This document shows, piece by piece, positions 10,683-23,165 of a stretch of 64,000 nt of DNA. The first letter of the stretch is position 1, and each line of letters opens with the position of its first letter. Location: the NCBI RefSeq assembly GCF_000327385.1, contig NW_008710370.1, positions 2,590,235 through 2,654,234 on the forward strand, given 5' to 3'. The notes beneath the pieces are model-generated. The model had not been told where the DNA came from, searched no databases, and was given only the letters and a program-made list of their open reading frames with translations. The stretch is from Lottia gigantea (Eukaryota; Mollusca; Gastropoda; Lottiidae). Position numbers and translations under genes: made by a program.

Positions 10683-11857
10683 ATACATCCACATGAATAT
10701 GTGGTCTTATATTGTCGTCGCCCCTGTCCGTCGGTCAACATTTCTTGTGAGCACTATAGAGACTACAGTTTTCAACTGATTTTGATAAAACTTGGTGGGA
10801 TGCTTTAGATTGATAAGATCTCGGTCAAGTTCCAATTTGACATATTTTCGATGAACGGTTTTTATACGCCCACATGAATATGTTGAAATAGTTTGCGAGG
10901 AGGATTGACGGTATGGTTTTCAACTGATTCGGATGAAACTTGGTGAGTTCTAACTTGACGCATTTTCGATGAAATGTTTTTGAGTTATTGCCTATGACTA
11001 TGTAAAGACGCGTCAAACTTTGTAAAAAAATAGTTCGTGAGCAGGATTGAAGCTACAGTTTTCAACCGATTCTGATGAAACTTGGTGTGATCATTGGAAT
11101 TGATAAGATCTCGGTCAAGTTCTAACTTGACGCTTTTTCCATGAAATGTTTTTGAGTTATTGCCCATGACATTGTAAAGACGCGTCAAACTTTGTTGAAA
11201 TAGTTCATGAGCACAATAGAAGCTACAGTTTTCAATCGATTCTGATGAAACTTGTTGTGATTATTGGAATTTATAAGATCTCGGACAAGTACTAACTTTA
11301 CATATTTTTGATGAACATTTTTTTAGTTTTTTGGTGTGATTATTGGAATTGATAAGATCTCGGACAAGTACTAACTTGACGTATTTTTGATGAACGTTTT
11401 TTTAATTATTGCCCTTGACTTAGGAAAAACGCATCAAAATTTGATTGTAAACACAATAGAGACAACAGTTTCCGACTGATTTGGATGAAACTTGGTGTGA
11501 TCATTGGAATTGATAAGATCTCGGACAAGTTCTAACTTGAGATATTTTTGATGAACTTTTTTTGAGTTATTGCCCTTGACTTTGTACACACGCGTCAAAA
11601 GTTGTTTTTTGCCCTTGATTAGAGCTGTGTGATTTAATTGTTTGTTGTATTTGGGTTATTGATATTGATTTTAAAAAATTTTGTGGAATTACTCAGCATA
11701 AATAACTGGCATATATATATATATATATATATAATTGAATTCAAACTAATAAAATTTCTTCAATATGAGAAAATTCGTCCTTTAGTCACTAAAGACTGTT
11801 TTATCATTTCTGACAGCAGCCAGTGGGCATATTTTACCTTGCCTCACAAGCTATCTT
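10683..11857 (+). mobile_element. HINE class 1 copy with nested head
   Basis: Starts ATACATCCACATGAATATGTGG after TTTTT. It holds about six full or partial monomers, the distal core, a (TA)n tract at about 11709-11733, the AATTGAATTCAAACTAATAAAATTTC segment, and the end CCAGTGGGCATATTTTACCTTGCCTCACAAGCTATCTT. A second head (TTTTTATACGCCCACATGAATATG) appears at about 10862 after only one monomer, indicating a HINE inserted into a HINE or an unequal exchange. Confidence 0.82.
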
Positions 11858-12770
11858 ACATTTAAACAATAGCGAAAGGCATGATATAAGAAATAATCGG
11901 GTCAGATCATGTAGGGCATGTGCAGTTTTGGCTGGAAGTGTGACCAGAAGTGACAAAAGAAACAACAATGTGTTCGCACTGCAATGAATCAATTAACAGT
12001 GATTTACTTCTGTCAGTTGGAGATATGACAATATAAGGTTTTTCATATACTTGATATGGGATCAAGCCTATCTTGATCTATTTTATTATTCTTTTCTGTG
12101 GTTAAATATTACTTGGTGTGAAATCTTTTGTGAAATTTGTTAACTTTGAAAAATAAGTGGAAAGCCTACATTATACAGGCTTTCCAAATACAGTGGAGAC
12201 ATGTTTAATCGGTTGCAGATAATCTGGAAATGCTTTTTACTTGAAAATAGCATCGATGACTATATTCTTAGTAATGAATGAAAACTTATATAAACATATG
12301 AGACTATACATATGCTATTGTATACTTTAGGCCTACAGTACACATAATATATTATCTTCGCTCCAAAGCACTTAATCATGTATAATTAGTTCTCAAAAAG
12401 AGACATTTAGTTGCAACATTGGGATGTTGCCGTTTAACCTGTAACATGGTATTTTCTAATGTCGGAATTTCTCATGAAAACTCGGAATGTGAAAATTTTT
12501 TTCTCAAAAAGTCTCGTCTAAGGTTAGTACTTGGTTACTTTTTTCAGACTTTAAAAACTTCATTAGTGGGGGTTAGTTCATGCGCGCATGGACTAACCTT
12601 AGTGCCGATTTTTCAGTTCGATTTTTCAGTAACCTTTTGTCAGCTAATGGGGCAATTATTTATTTCGAGTTATTTGTGTTTTGTAGGCCGATATTTCATT
12701 CCATGTCGGCTATGATCTCTTCTTCTTGTGGTTATTTTATGTGTTTGATTGTGTCTTATCGTAAATAATA
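11858..12770. other. Intronic sequence without recognised gene
   Basis: A + strand frame at 12419-12715 (98 codons) has no recognised motif and no splice context. The rest is AT-rich. Nothing else is supported here. Confidence 0.35.
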
Positions 12771-13072
12771 AAAAAATCATCTAAAATTATCAACCATGAA
12801 TGGTTGTCATGAACGGGTTACGTCATCGGCAAATAACATCATAATTCTTGAGCAAAGCGCTGTTTTCAAGATTTAGAAAGCCAAATTAATTACTTTCTTT
12901 AGGGTCCTGGAATAGTTTTATAAAAAGTTTCAAGCATTCGATCCGTATTTTTTAAAATCGTCGATCGGCGGTATTATAAAAACAATGTGATACTTCGACC
13001 GGTCAATATCCGTTAAATATTACTGTTATTTGCTCAGCCGTTTGTAGAAGGTTAAGCCTAGGCCATTCTTAA

Positions 13073-13351
13073 AGCCCGGCGCACACACGAGCCATCAGCT
13101 TAGGCAGAATTCATTTAAGGCGATAGCTTCTGTGTTCGGGTAAATTTATGTAAGATTTTGGTCATTAGCTTTAGTTACGCGCACACACAAGCATTTGTTC
13201 ATTGATGGAAAAAACTATCAAACACATTTGATTTTCAACTTTTCGACACGAATGACCAAAATCTTAAATAAATTTACACGGAAGCTATCGCCTTAAGGAG
13301 AAGTGCACAAATGAATTCTGCCTGAGCTGATGGCTCGTGTGTGCGCCGGAC
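13073..13351. mobile_element. Palindromic MITE flanked by TTAA
   Basis: A 279-bp near-palindrome bounded by TTAA on both sides (13069-13072 and 13352-13355). Its ends are AGCCCGGCGCACACACGAGC and the inverse GCTCGTGTGTGCGCCGGAC. The arms extend inward through AGGCAGAATTCATTTAAGG, GCGATAGCTTC and AAGATTTTGGTCATT. TTAA target duplication is typical of the piggyBac superfamily, so this may be a piggyBac-mobilised MITE. It is non-coding and GC-richer than its surroundings at the tips. Confidence 0.7.
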
Positions 13352-13698
13352 TTAAAACATCCAAGAACCGAAAATTCCACATCAAATTACTTTTAATTCA
13401 TGCATGTAAAAATACAATTCTAGGCTACACGTATGTTTTTCATCCTTAGACCGTGCCAGATTCTTGTTCCTGGTTATGAGGAAATGTAGGTCACATCGTC
13501 TATCAAAGAGGTCCTTGATCTGAGCAACTACCGGTTAAGGTTAAAGGGAATGAGGAGGGTAATATCATTTTTGTGCTGAAAGAAACACAGTGGACTATTG
13601 TTTTTTTGTTTTGTTCTTTTATAAATGGGTGAATTTGTTACGTTTTGAATTTTTGAATTTCACAATATGAAACACCTTTTAGTTTTCGTGCCCTGAAT

Positions 13699-14238
13699 GG
13701 TATCCAGTCATAACGGTAACAAACCAAAACGGTAACAATTTTTTTCAGTTATTTAAACGGCAACAGATCAGGCCCGAAGCTTCGAGGGGGCAAGGGGGGA
13801 CAATGACTAACTGGATAATCTGGGGCATTTTACTAATGATAATGGATGTAAAGACAAATTCAAAGGGGAATAATATTGCAGCAACGGCACTCTATTTCAT
13901 GCATAAAACTAAGGAGTAATAAATTAAATACGGTAGGTGTCAAAGACACTTTTTTCTTTGATCTTTTTTAGCAGTGGCGCCATTCCATCTGGGCCTGTAT
14001 TTTTCTGTAGTTACCTTACCAATCACAATTACCATCTGTTGCGATATTACTCATATTTGTCATCTTTTGATCTGAATAAAACTATTTTATATTGAAATAA
14101 ACTAAACATCGACTCAAATGATAATTTTATTTGTATAAAATATGTATAAATATCTGTTCCTGTTTTGATCAATCTGTTACCGTTTTGACAATAAAAAGTT
14201 ATTACCGTGTTGGTTTGTTATGGTTATGACCGGTATTC
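13699..14238. mobile_element. MITE with 8-bp target duplication (hAT-like)
   Basis: The ends are inverted: GGTATCCAGTCATAACGGTAAC at left, GTTATGACCGGTATTC at right, both continuing into ACAAACCAAAACGGTAAC or its near inverse. CCCTGAAT flanks both sides (13691-13698 and 14239-14246). An 8-bp duplication fits the hAT superfamily, although the terminal bases are not diagnostic. About 540 bp, non-coding. Confidence 0.6.
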
Positions 14239-14264
14239 CCCTGAATATGTCACTCATGTTTGTG

Positions 14265-16540
14265 TAATTTGTATATTAATTAATGTTCTGAATGGTTTTA
14301 TTTATATAAGAAGCCAAATTACGAATTAGTTAAAATAAAAAAAAATAATAAAAACTTGACCAATTCAAGTTATTTATCTCACATTTCTTACAATTATTAA
14401 TCTTGGCATGTTCTTCAATTTCATGACCTACCGGTAGAAATAAAGGTTTTGGCCATAGGCCTAACTGATCTTTTGACTGCCGACAGTTACACTTCCTAAA
14501 AACAACCCATCATTCTGTCAAAAACAAAACCAGGGCCTAGCACATTATATAGATTGCAGATTGCCTAGGCCCAGTAGGCCGAGTACAACAAAGTACAACA
14601 AAGCGAAAGGCTTTAATTGAAGGAAATGTAATTAAAAATGTGAATTGCACCGATAGTTAAATGCAATGGTGTAAGAAATTCCATCGTTGGCATCTTAATA
14701 TAAACGCTTCAACAAAAAACCCTAAAAATAACACAGTGACGCAACGTCATTTGTATATGACGTCATCAATTCAAGAAAATGTCTTGAAGATTTTAATCTC
14801 AAACTTGCACAAAGTTTTATTTAAGTGAAAAAAATTCGCCATAAAAAAGTTTGCTTTTTCAGCCCATATTTTTCACAACCGTTAGCTGACAACATCAAAA
14901 CCTGACTGTGCTAGTTTTTATGGCCGAAATCGGTAAATTTGGTCTATTTTGGGTTAATTAACATCTAAACCTAGCTTCTCTGCAGTAGGCTAGTCTACAA
15001 TTTCAATTTAAGCCTTGATCCAAGCCTCAGATCACTTAATCAATATTCAAATAATGTACATGTAGAAATATGTGGAAATTTGAATGGATAGTCCTAAAAA
15101 AAGCGTCTATGCCTAGAATTGTCCTAGATTAGAGGAAATAATATAGGCTAGGCCTACCCATGTTTTTCAACTTATAACTTATCATATTCCTATGCCAGGC
15201 ATTTTCTTGACGAGAGAGGATTTCAATTGGGCATAATCAACCTAAGCATACATTATAAAATAGCCTATATCGGTTCACAACAGTCACACCAAATTTGGTG
15301 AAAATCCATTCAGAAAACAGGTCTCTAACGTGTCCACAACACATTTTCAAATAAAAATTGAACACGTTTTTTTCAGGAACAAGGGCAATAACTCATATCA
15401 AATATTTTTCAATTTGTCTGATTTTGAATTGGGTTCATCCTTAGGTGATAACAAACATTCACATTAAATTTATACAAAATTTATCAAGTAACCAGCTCTT
15501 TAAAGGGGCATTCCGCTTTTTTTTTTATAAAACATTTTCATTCCAAAAACGCCATTAATTATACCTTAGAATATTTCTAAAGCATGCCATTTACATCTAT
15601 GTATCTACTTAATCAAATTAAATTTCTTTTAAAACGAATAATTAAAATTGGAGGGTACTAATGGCTAATTAAACAGTTTGGCCTAGTTTTTGGGCATTTG
15701 ACTTTATAATGGCTCAATATTATTAGTTGAAACCTTTTGAATACGTTTTTTTAGTTAAAACTTTCAGAAACGCTAAAGGGCACTATTCTCTAGAGTCCAT
15801 ATGGTGTCCACATATCTCTATCGTTTCCACAACAAATTCCTAAGAACAAGGGCAATAACTCATCACATATTTTCTATTTGTCTGATTTTCATTTGACTTC
15901 ATCCTTGGGTGTTTTCAAACACTCAAACCATATTTTGTCAAAATCCATCTAAAAACCAGGTCTCTGTCGTGTCCACAGACAGACAGACAGAGGCGTTAAC
16001 CATAACACATTAATTTGTGGGCGTATAAAAAGCCCTAAAAAATAACATGGGATTCTTCTTGATGTGTTGCAGTGACGCATCATGGTGTCATCAATTCAAG
16101 AAGATGTCCTAAGGATTTCTATCTCAAACTTTCACATAGTTAAACTTTCAAGTGAAAATCGACCATAAAAGAAAATTGCCTTTTAACCCAATCTTTTCAC
16201 ATACGTTCGTTGTCGACATGAAAAGATGACTGTGATTTTTTTTTGACCGAAATAACTAAATTAGGTTTATTCTGGGTTAATTTGCGTCTTTTCTCGGATT
16301 ACCTGTAGGCTAGTTCCATTCCATTTAAAACATAACGCCTCATCACACTTACATTTAACATATCCAAGTGACAAGGATTAGCCTAGGTGGAAGTAGCGGA
16401 CATTTGTATCAATCAATGACCTCTCATATTTTTATGGATTCCCACTAGCATCGTCAAAACCTCTCTATGGCGATAGCCTAATTTTTTATGACCACGATGT
16501 AATGACGGTCCGATAGGCCAGCCGATATTAATTGCATTTC
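14265..16540. repeat. Duplicated module, long copy
   Basis: The sequence from GTAATTTGTATATTAATTAAT through CATGACCTACCGGTAG, GAAAGGC, AAATGCAATGGTGT and TAGAATTGTCCTAGATTAGAGG is repeated in the same orientation and order at 19256-20320. The long copy also holds three versions of a ~280-bp block (about 14725-15000, 16030-16340, 16545-16760; ATCTCAAACTTTCACATAGTT), of which the short copy has only a remnant, and a reversed HINE. It is probably a non-autonomous element or a segmental duplication; there are no coding traces. Confidence 0.6.
15290..16026 (-). mobile_element. HINE class 2, reversed, fragmented
   Basis: Reversed class 2 monomers lie at about 15290-15490 (GGGCAATAACTCATATC, GGGTTCATCCTTAGG) and 15780-15980. 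The 5' head is reversed at the right end: an ACAGACAGACAGAGG stretch, then TTAATTTGTGGGCGTATAAAAAG. About 290 bp of unrelated sequence separates the two pieces. A short fragment of the first piece also lies in the duplicated module at about 20215-20280. Confidence 0.6.
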
Positions 16541-17374
16541 AATCCATAAAAATGTCCTAGGGATTTCCATCTCAAACTTTCACATAGTTACACTTTCAAA
16601 TGCAAAATCGCCCTTAAAAAAAATTGCATTTAAAACTCAATCTTTTCACATACGTTAGCTGACAACATGAAAAGATGACTGTGATAATTTTTTTTGGGTT
16701 AATTTGCGTGCGTCTACACCCGGATTACCTATAGGCTTGTTCCAATCCTCGGATCACGTCTAATTATTATTCAAATACATGTAGAAATATGTGGACATTT
16801 GAATGGATGGAAGTAGAAAAAGGGTCAATGCTACGTCCTCTACTAGATTGTCAATATATCAAATTGGCTCTGTCTTTCTCATAGGAAACAACATAGGCCT
16901 AAATTATATATTTTCGAGTATATGCAGAGTAATAAAGAATACGAATTTATCAATATAATTTTGGTTTCGAATGCGAGAATCTATGATGAAGATTTTGTGA
17001 GTTCATCATATGGGTATTTTGTGGAAATCAGATTTCAATAATGGTTATCACAAATTTATTTTTATCAACCTTCCCTTTAACTGGTGCCCTAGATATCCAG
17101 ATCAAAGATGGTGGTTCTCTTTGATCTTCTGTCAGAAATATAACTCATAATTTATTAAGTTACAGCCCGGAACAGGAATAATAATATAAAAGTCATATCA
17201 TGACTAACATGGTCTATGAAAACAAGACTGTTATAGCTTAGTCAAAAGATAATAAAAGATATTGTCAAAAAATATCAGTAGATATAATCCCCCTTTCATG
17301 ATTATAATGGATGTACATTGTGAATTTCTAGACCAATGCCTCACACTGTCATGCCAGATTTTAACATTATTTTT

Positions 17375-17858
17375 TTACTTTGGTAGTCTATAAGCCTTAA
17401 ATTTATGCGTGATACGATACATCTGGTGGAAGTAAGTGGGCCGTGGGTAACCTTCATTCATCATAAATGATGCTGAATAAAAACGTAGCTTATGCGTTAA
17501 TTTTCTTATCGACTCATGGCAGATGGATACTTTGTTGGAAAAAGACAGGGGGGCCATCCACATAGAGATGTAGTAACCATTGATTTCATTTGAGCAAGGC
17601 AGCAAAGCGTTTTTGAGCGTCTCCTCTGGAAATAATCTGCATCCCATTTCTATTTACGGAATTCAGGAAATTTGCGGAAGTCTTACACCTCTGCCCACAA
17701 AAAAGACCTGCGTCACATTTGAGAAATCTCCATGTGGAAAGGCTTCCGGATCTGTCAAAAATCGCTTCCACCGTTTCCGAGTAAGATAGTCCTAGGCTGT
17801 ATGAAATCTGTGCCTCTTTAACATAAACCGCATAATAGGTAGGGCCTAAACTAGGCAT
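17375..17858 (-). other. Two overlapping unidentified minus-strand frames
   Basis: A 90-codon frame (17586-17858; contains SYSETVEAIFDRSGSLSTWR and CDAGLFCGQRC) overlaps another 90-codon frame (17375-17647; NGYYISMWMAPLSF, NEGYPRPTYFHQMYR) in a different phase. Together they could be one exon with a frameshift. They lie just inside the right arm of the 12.8-18.1 kb inverted pair. No family is recognised and coding status is unproven. Confidence 0.22.
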
Positions 17859-18194
17859 ATAATGGAATCTCGAAAAAACAGTAATATTTAAGTTGTTTGT
17901 TTTTATAATATCGACGATTTTAAAAAATACGGATCGAATGCTTGAAACTTTTTTTAAAACTATTTCAGGACCCCAAAGAAAAAAATTAATTTGGCTTTCT
18001 AAATCTTGAAAACAGCGCTTTGCTCAAGAATTATGACGTTATTTGCCGATGACGTAACCCGTTCATGACTACCATTCATGGTTGATAATTTTAGATGATT
18101 TTTTACACACCAATAATGCTAATGAGACCAACGTTTAAAGTAATAAAAATAAACATTAAACATGTTTGCTTGATTTCACTCTTATCACTTTTTT

Positions 18195-19008
18195 ATACGG
18201 CCACATGAATATGTGGTCGTATACTGTCGTTGACCCTGTCTGTTGGTCGGTCCGTCCGTCAGTCAACATTTCTTGTGAGCACTATAAAGACTACAGTTTT
18301 TATCTGATTTTGATAAAACTTGGTGTTATGCTTTAGATTGATAAACTCTCGGTCAAGTTCGAATTTGACATATTTTCGATGAACGGTTTTTGAGATATTG
18401 CCCTTGACTTAGAACACCTTGAAATTTGTGAAAAATTGTTCGTGAGCAGGATTAAAGCTACAGTTTTCATCTGATTCTGATGAAACTTGGTGTGATCGTT
18501 GGAATTGATAAGATCTCGGACAAGTTCAAACTTGACGCATTTTCGATGAACGGTTTTTGAGTTATTGCCCTTGACTTATGAAAAACTGTGTCAAAATTTG
18601 TTTGTGAGCACAATAGATGCTACAGTTTTCAACTGATTGTGATGAAACTTGGTGTGATCATTGGAATTTATAAGATCTCGGACAAGTTCTAACTTGAGAT
18701 ATTTTTGATGAACTTTTTTTGAGTTATTGCCCTTGACTTTGTAGACACGCGTCAAAAGTTGTTTTTTGCCCTTGATTAGAGCTGTGTGATTTAATTGTTT
18801 GTTGTATTTAGGTTATTCATATTGATTTTTAAAAATTTTGTGGAATTACTCAGCATAAATAACTGGCATATATATATGTATGTAATTGAATTCAAACTAA
18901 TAAAATTTCTTCACTATGAGAAAATTCGTACTTTAGTCACTAAAGATTGTTTTATCATTTCTGACAGCTGCCATTGGGCATATGTTATCTTGCCTCGCAA
19001 GCTATCTT
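18195..19008 (+). mobile_element. HINE class 1 copy
   Basis: Begins ATACGGCCACATGAATATGTGG after TTTTTT, with a doubled GGTCGGTCCGTCCGTCAGTC in the head. Three monomers follow, then the distal core, a short TATATATATG tract, and the end GCCATTGGGCATATGTTATCTTGCCTCGCAAGCTATCTTT. It starts only about 90 bp right of the inverted arm that ends at 18105. Confidence 0.82.
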
Positions 19009-19255
19009 TGACTTGACTAACATTTGACTAAGTGATAAATAGAAAGTCTTCTAAATATATGCATTATCAATTTCTTTAAATTCTGTTCATTATTGATACA
19101 TTGATAGTTGCGCGCGCTTACCGGAAAGACAAGTACACTGCCTATTGCCGATTGAGAAAAAGCCGGCTTTTGTGTTTCCACTGAGTAAAGTGAAATCTAG
19201 CTTTCATTTGGCCCCCGATAAATTGCTGAACGCGAAAAGCTTCAATTGCCAAACC

Positions 19256-20320
19256 ATTATGTAATTTGTATATTAATTAATATTCGGAAGTTTTTTTTTT
19301 ATATATAAGAAGCCAAATTACAACTTAGTTAAAAAAAAAAACTTGACCAATTCATGTTATTTATCTCTTACAATTATTAATCTATGCATAGTCTTCAATT
19401 TCATGACCTACCGGTAGTAATAAAGGTTTTGGCCATAGTCCTAACTGATCTTTTGACTGCCGACGGTTACACTTCTTAGAAACAACCCATCATCATGTGA
19501 AAAACAAAACCAGGGCCTAGCACACTATATAGACCTCTCAGCCCAACATTTTTACAGATTGCCTAGGCCCAGTAGGCTATTATCACATTTTTGATCACTT
19601 CTTCTTATCACTTCTTCTTATCGGCTCTCGGTACAACAAAGCACAACAAAGCGAAAGGCGATTATAATTTATTTGAAGGAAATGTAATTAAAATTGTGAA
19701 TTGCACCGATAGTTAAATGCAATGGTGTGAAGGAAATGAGAAATACATTTTTTTGAAAATTTTCTTCTTGTGGCTCTTTAATATAAACGCTTCAACAATA
19801 AAAAATCCTAAAAATAACACGGGATTTTCCTGGCAGTGACGCGACGTCACTTAGCTAAACTTATCTTGCCTACAGTAGGCTAGTCTACAATTTTCATATA
19901 AGCCTTGATCCAAGCCTCAGATCAGTTAATCAATATTCAAAGACATGTACATGTAGAAATATGTGGAAATTTGAATGGATAGTCCTAAAAAAAGCGTCTA
20001 TGCCTAGAATTGTCCTAGATTAGAGGAAATAAGATAGGCTAGGCTTATGGTCTACCCATGTTTTTCAACTGAGAATCTGATAACTTATCAAATGCCTACG
20101 ACAGGCATACTATTTTCTTGACGAGAGAGGTTTTCGATTGGGCACGATATGAACTAATCGACCTAAGCATACATTATAAAATAGCCTGTAATATACCGGT
20201 ATTATCGGTTCACAACATTCACACCAAATTTGGTCAAAATCCATTCAGAAACCAGCCCTCTAACGTGTCCACAACATGATGTGATGACGGTCCTATAGGT
20301 CAGCCGATGTTAATTGCTTC
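19256..20320. repeat. Duplicated module, short copy
   Basis: Same orientation as 14265-16540 and similar over most of its length, including CATGACCTACCGGTAGTAATAAAGG, CAGGGCCTAGCACA and AAAAAAAGCGTCTATGCCTAG. After the HINE fragment it jumps directly to the TGACGGTCC-ATAGG-CAGCCGAT block found at about 16500 in the long copy, so the long copy carries about 1.2 kb of extra insertions. Confidence 0.6.
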
Positions 20321-20329
20321 AAATGGTGG

Positions 20330-21560
20330 CACGTTCCATAGGCTATGAGGCATATTTTATATATATTTGATATTTGAGACAGTCGGACTACAGTGTCCTA
20401 TCTGAGTCTATTATTAAGAGCAGCAAAGAATTTCCCAACTCGTCAAGTTAACCAGTACTCTTAATCCCTTCTTAAATTTTATATCAGACTTTGTTGTTCA
20501 AACAGTGCCAAAAAGTATTTGCTGTTTAGGTGAAGGTCATAGTGCACGATTTTCATGGCGACTTGAGAAAAACGTGCTCTCATCATTTCTTAGGTTTGTT
20601 TTCATGTATTTTTAATATTTTTGTGTTAACAATTGTCATTTTGTTACAAAATCTTCCTAGATTGTGTTAGGAATATTTTAATGTGATGTCCCTTTGCAAA
20701 ATGGTCCAAAATTAGTTTTTAAGTGCTAATATAGAATATTTCGTGTAGCGCAAGAGGTCACGTGACTTAAAACTTTCTGGAATTTTGTAGAACAGTTCTT
20801 AAATATGTTTGTATTACTATTTCAAACATATTGTTCTCTATATTTATTGGATTTATGACACTTAGAGTTAGTAATGTTATACTTCTCTCCTGTATTTATG
20901 TATAAGGTATTATGACAGCTGCTTATTATATTATTCATGGTGCATATTGAATATATTTTATTATGTTGCTTGTCATTCCACCTTTTTACCTTGTTATGTG
21001 TATCTTACGTAATTGTAAAGCACTACATGTAATAAACTTTATAAGACACATTCAAAGATCTTTCCAGTAGGAAACGTCACTAGGTCTCATATTTTTAACG
21101 ATGTCCTTCCATCATCAGGTCGTTGGCATATCAATATCAAATTCGTGTTGTCAAACTCAGAATGTATGTGTATAATCAAATTCTAAATTCCATGGAAATA
21201 TGGAATTTTTAATGTGTGCATGCGCATCACTAACTTTCTTATTACTTATCCGAATTTCATCAAACTTGGATGTGTAATCGAATTCTGAATTTCGTGTAAA
21301 TATTGAATTTAAACCCGCGCTGAATTACCTTTTAAATATATTTCCAGGCATCAGATTCCGACCGGGAGCGGTGTAGCGGAAAACTCCTTATTTTTGGAAA
21401 TCGGCCTTAAATTGTTTAATATATGTTTGATTTTCGTCAAATTTTTTGTGCATAATCTTGAAAGAACTTCTGAGCAGACTGCAGTTTCAAAAATTCAAAA
21501 AAATTTCGATAATTTTTTGTTCCGAATTTTGGTAAAAATTCAAACTTCTGTAATTTTAAA
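20330..21560. other. Intronic sequence without recognised gene
   Basis: AT-rich unique sequence. No coding frame, splice-flanked exon or element end was recognised. Confidence 0.35.
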
Positions 21561-21842
21561 CCATTATGCATAAACAAAATTTAACAAAAGATATAAAATA
21601 AATTTCACTCTAATTAGACAAGATATTCATTTTACAAGGAGTTAAAACTAATTTGTAACAAGTCAACAAGTCAAATGCAGGTGTTTGTACAAATTCACAG
21701 CTTAAAACAGTATATAAACCATTATGCATGATCAAAATTTAACAAAAGATTTATATAAAATTCACTCTAATTAGACAAGATAATCATTTTACAAGGAGTT
21801 AAAACTATTATGTAACAAGTCAACAAGTCAAATGCAGGTGTT
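21561..21842. repeat. Two-copy tandem repeat, unit about 155 bp
   Basis: TAAACCATTATGCAT...CAAATGCAGGTGTT occurs twice in direct orientation (about 21557-21693 and 21716-21842), including CACTCTAATTAGACAAGATA and AAGTCAACAAGTCAAATGC. The copies differ by a few substitutions and a small gap. Confidence 0.7.
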
Positions 21843-23002
21843 ACTGTAATCTTGCTTAAGATTAATAAAAGTGATGTCATGAGGAATGCTGCTAAATTGC
21901 CTTAGAACACAATCTTTCATGAAATGATATTAGTGGTCATAACATATAAATCTACCTGACAAGTATTACAGCACTATAGCCATTAATAAGGTAGTGGCTG
22001 TATGGGGCCATTTATTGTTCCTATAAGACAAGTATATAGTAGACAAGTGCCCAGAGGGTGTATAGTACATCACAAATGATGGATGTGGCCTTTGTTCTCC
22101 TTTAAGATAATATGGCAGAGAAAAGCTAACAAGATCATCCCAGATTAGACTACAGAAGAGAGAGATACCCTTCTTGGTGAAGGTATCCACCGTCTAGGCA
22201 ATTTAGTAAGCAGTCCGTTAAGATTTCCCTTTAGTATAAGTCTGTAGTATAGGTGTTGATAGTTTATGTATTGGATGAATAATAAATAGTGAAACCAGAA
22301 GAAGAGTTTGATATTATTCACATAATCAGAGGAAGATCTGCCCGTACAGCCTGAAGCAAATAACTCCCTTACATTAATAAGGTCATAAACTTAGATGAGT
22401 TGATTAAAAAGTAGGTCAAAAACATATCAACATTGTTTTAGACTATCTGGTTAAACTGGGAGTTAAGAGGTTATGTAACAAGGTCATAAATCGATGGGTT
22501 ATTTTGGTTAAGAGTTTTCCGACCAATCAAAACAAGGCATTCATAACTAAACATAGATATTATGACTTGATAGGCATGGTTAGGCCTATTGCTGACCCGA
22601 AAGGTATCAAAAATAGAATAGAAAGAATTGGCACCGTTACGATGAAATCAAATCAATGAGCGTTATAATATTAGATATTAAAAAATGAACAGATATTATA
22701 CAAGCCCACTTAATCTACAATAAATTCTCAAATAGCACTTATGTTTATATTTGATTTCTTTGGTGAGGTGGTTCATGCAATCTACGGATGTTACTCTTTT
22801 CAAAGATGCAAGTTTGCTGTCTTCCTGTAGTCCCTGTAAGGCTTTGAATATCTTAAACATATTTTGAAAAAGTTTTCAATTGAAAAGATTCAATTTGTTG
22901 AAAAAATTATATACCTTGAAATTTTCACATTTTTTCACAGCCTTAATAACTACTCTACAGAACTATTCTAAAACACAGTAGGATATAGTCTAGAATATAA
23001 TA
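21843..23002. other. Intronic sequence without recognised gene
   Basis: A 74-codon minus-strand frame at 21966-22190 has no recognised motif. Nothing else is supported in this stretch. Confidence 0.35.
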
Positions 23003-23165
23003 CATGGGAGGTAACTCTTGTAGTTCTGATATACCAAACCACAGTAAAATCTTTAAAATCTGTTCTTCCATCTCATCGTCTAGGGATGGGAGTCAACTCT
23101 TGTAGTTATGATAAACAAAACCACAGTTAAATCTTTGAAATCTGTTCTTCTATCTCATCGTTAAA
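23003..23165. repeat. Two-copy tandem repeat, unit about 82 bp
   Basis: GGGAGGTAACTCTTGTAGTT...CTGTTCTTCCATCTCATCGTC is followed directly by a second copy (GGGAGTCAACTCTTGTAGTTATGAT...CTTCTATCTCATCGTT). The second copy runs into the first recognisable coding sequence of the Penelope-like element, so the repeat could belong to that element. Confidence 0.65.

Larger units (their letters stand above)
12771..18105. repeat. Inverted pair of ~215-bp arms, 4.9 kb apart
   Basis: The left arm (12771-12986) starts AAAATCATCTAAAATTATC and contains ATGACGTAACCCG-type and ATTCGATCCGTATTTTT blocks. The right arm (17895-18105) is its reverse complement and ends GATAATTTTAGATGATTTTT. The arms are highly similar and well defined at their outer ends, so they could be the terminal inverted repeats of a 5.3-kb element or two opposite copies of a short repeat. 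The interior carries no recognised transposase, but it has other MITEs and repeated modules. No clear target-site duplication was identified. Confidence 0.6.

Noticed and set aside
12419-12768. Overlapping + frames of 98 and 62 codons
   Set aside because: No recognised domain, no splice context, AT-rich sequence.
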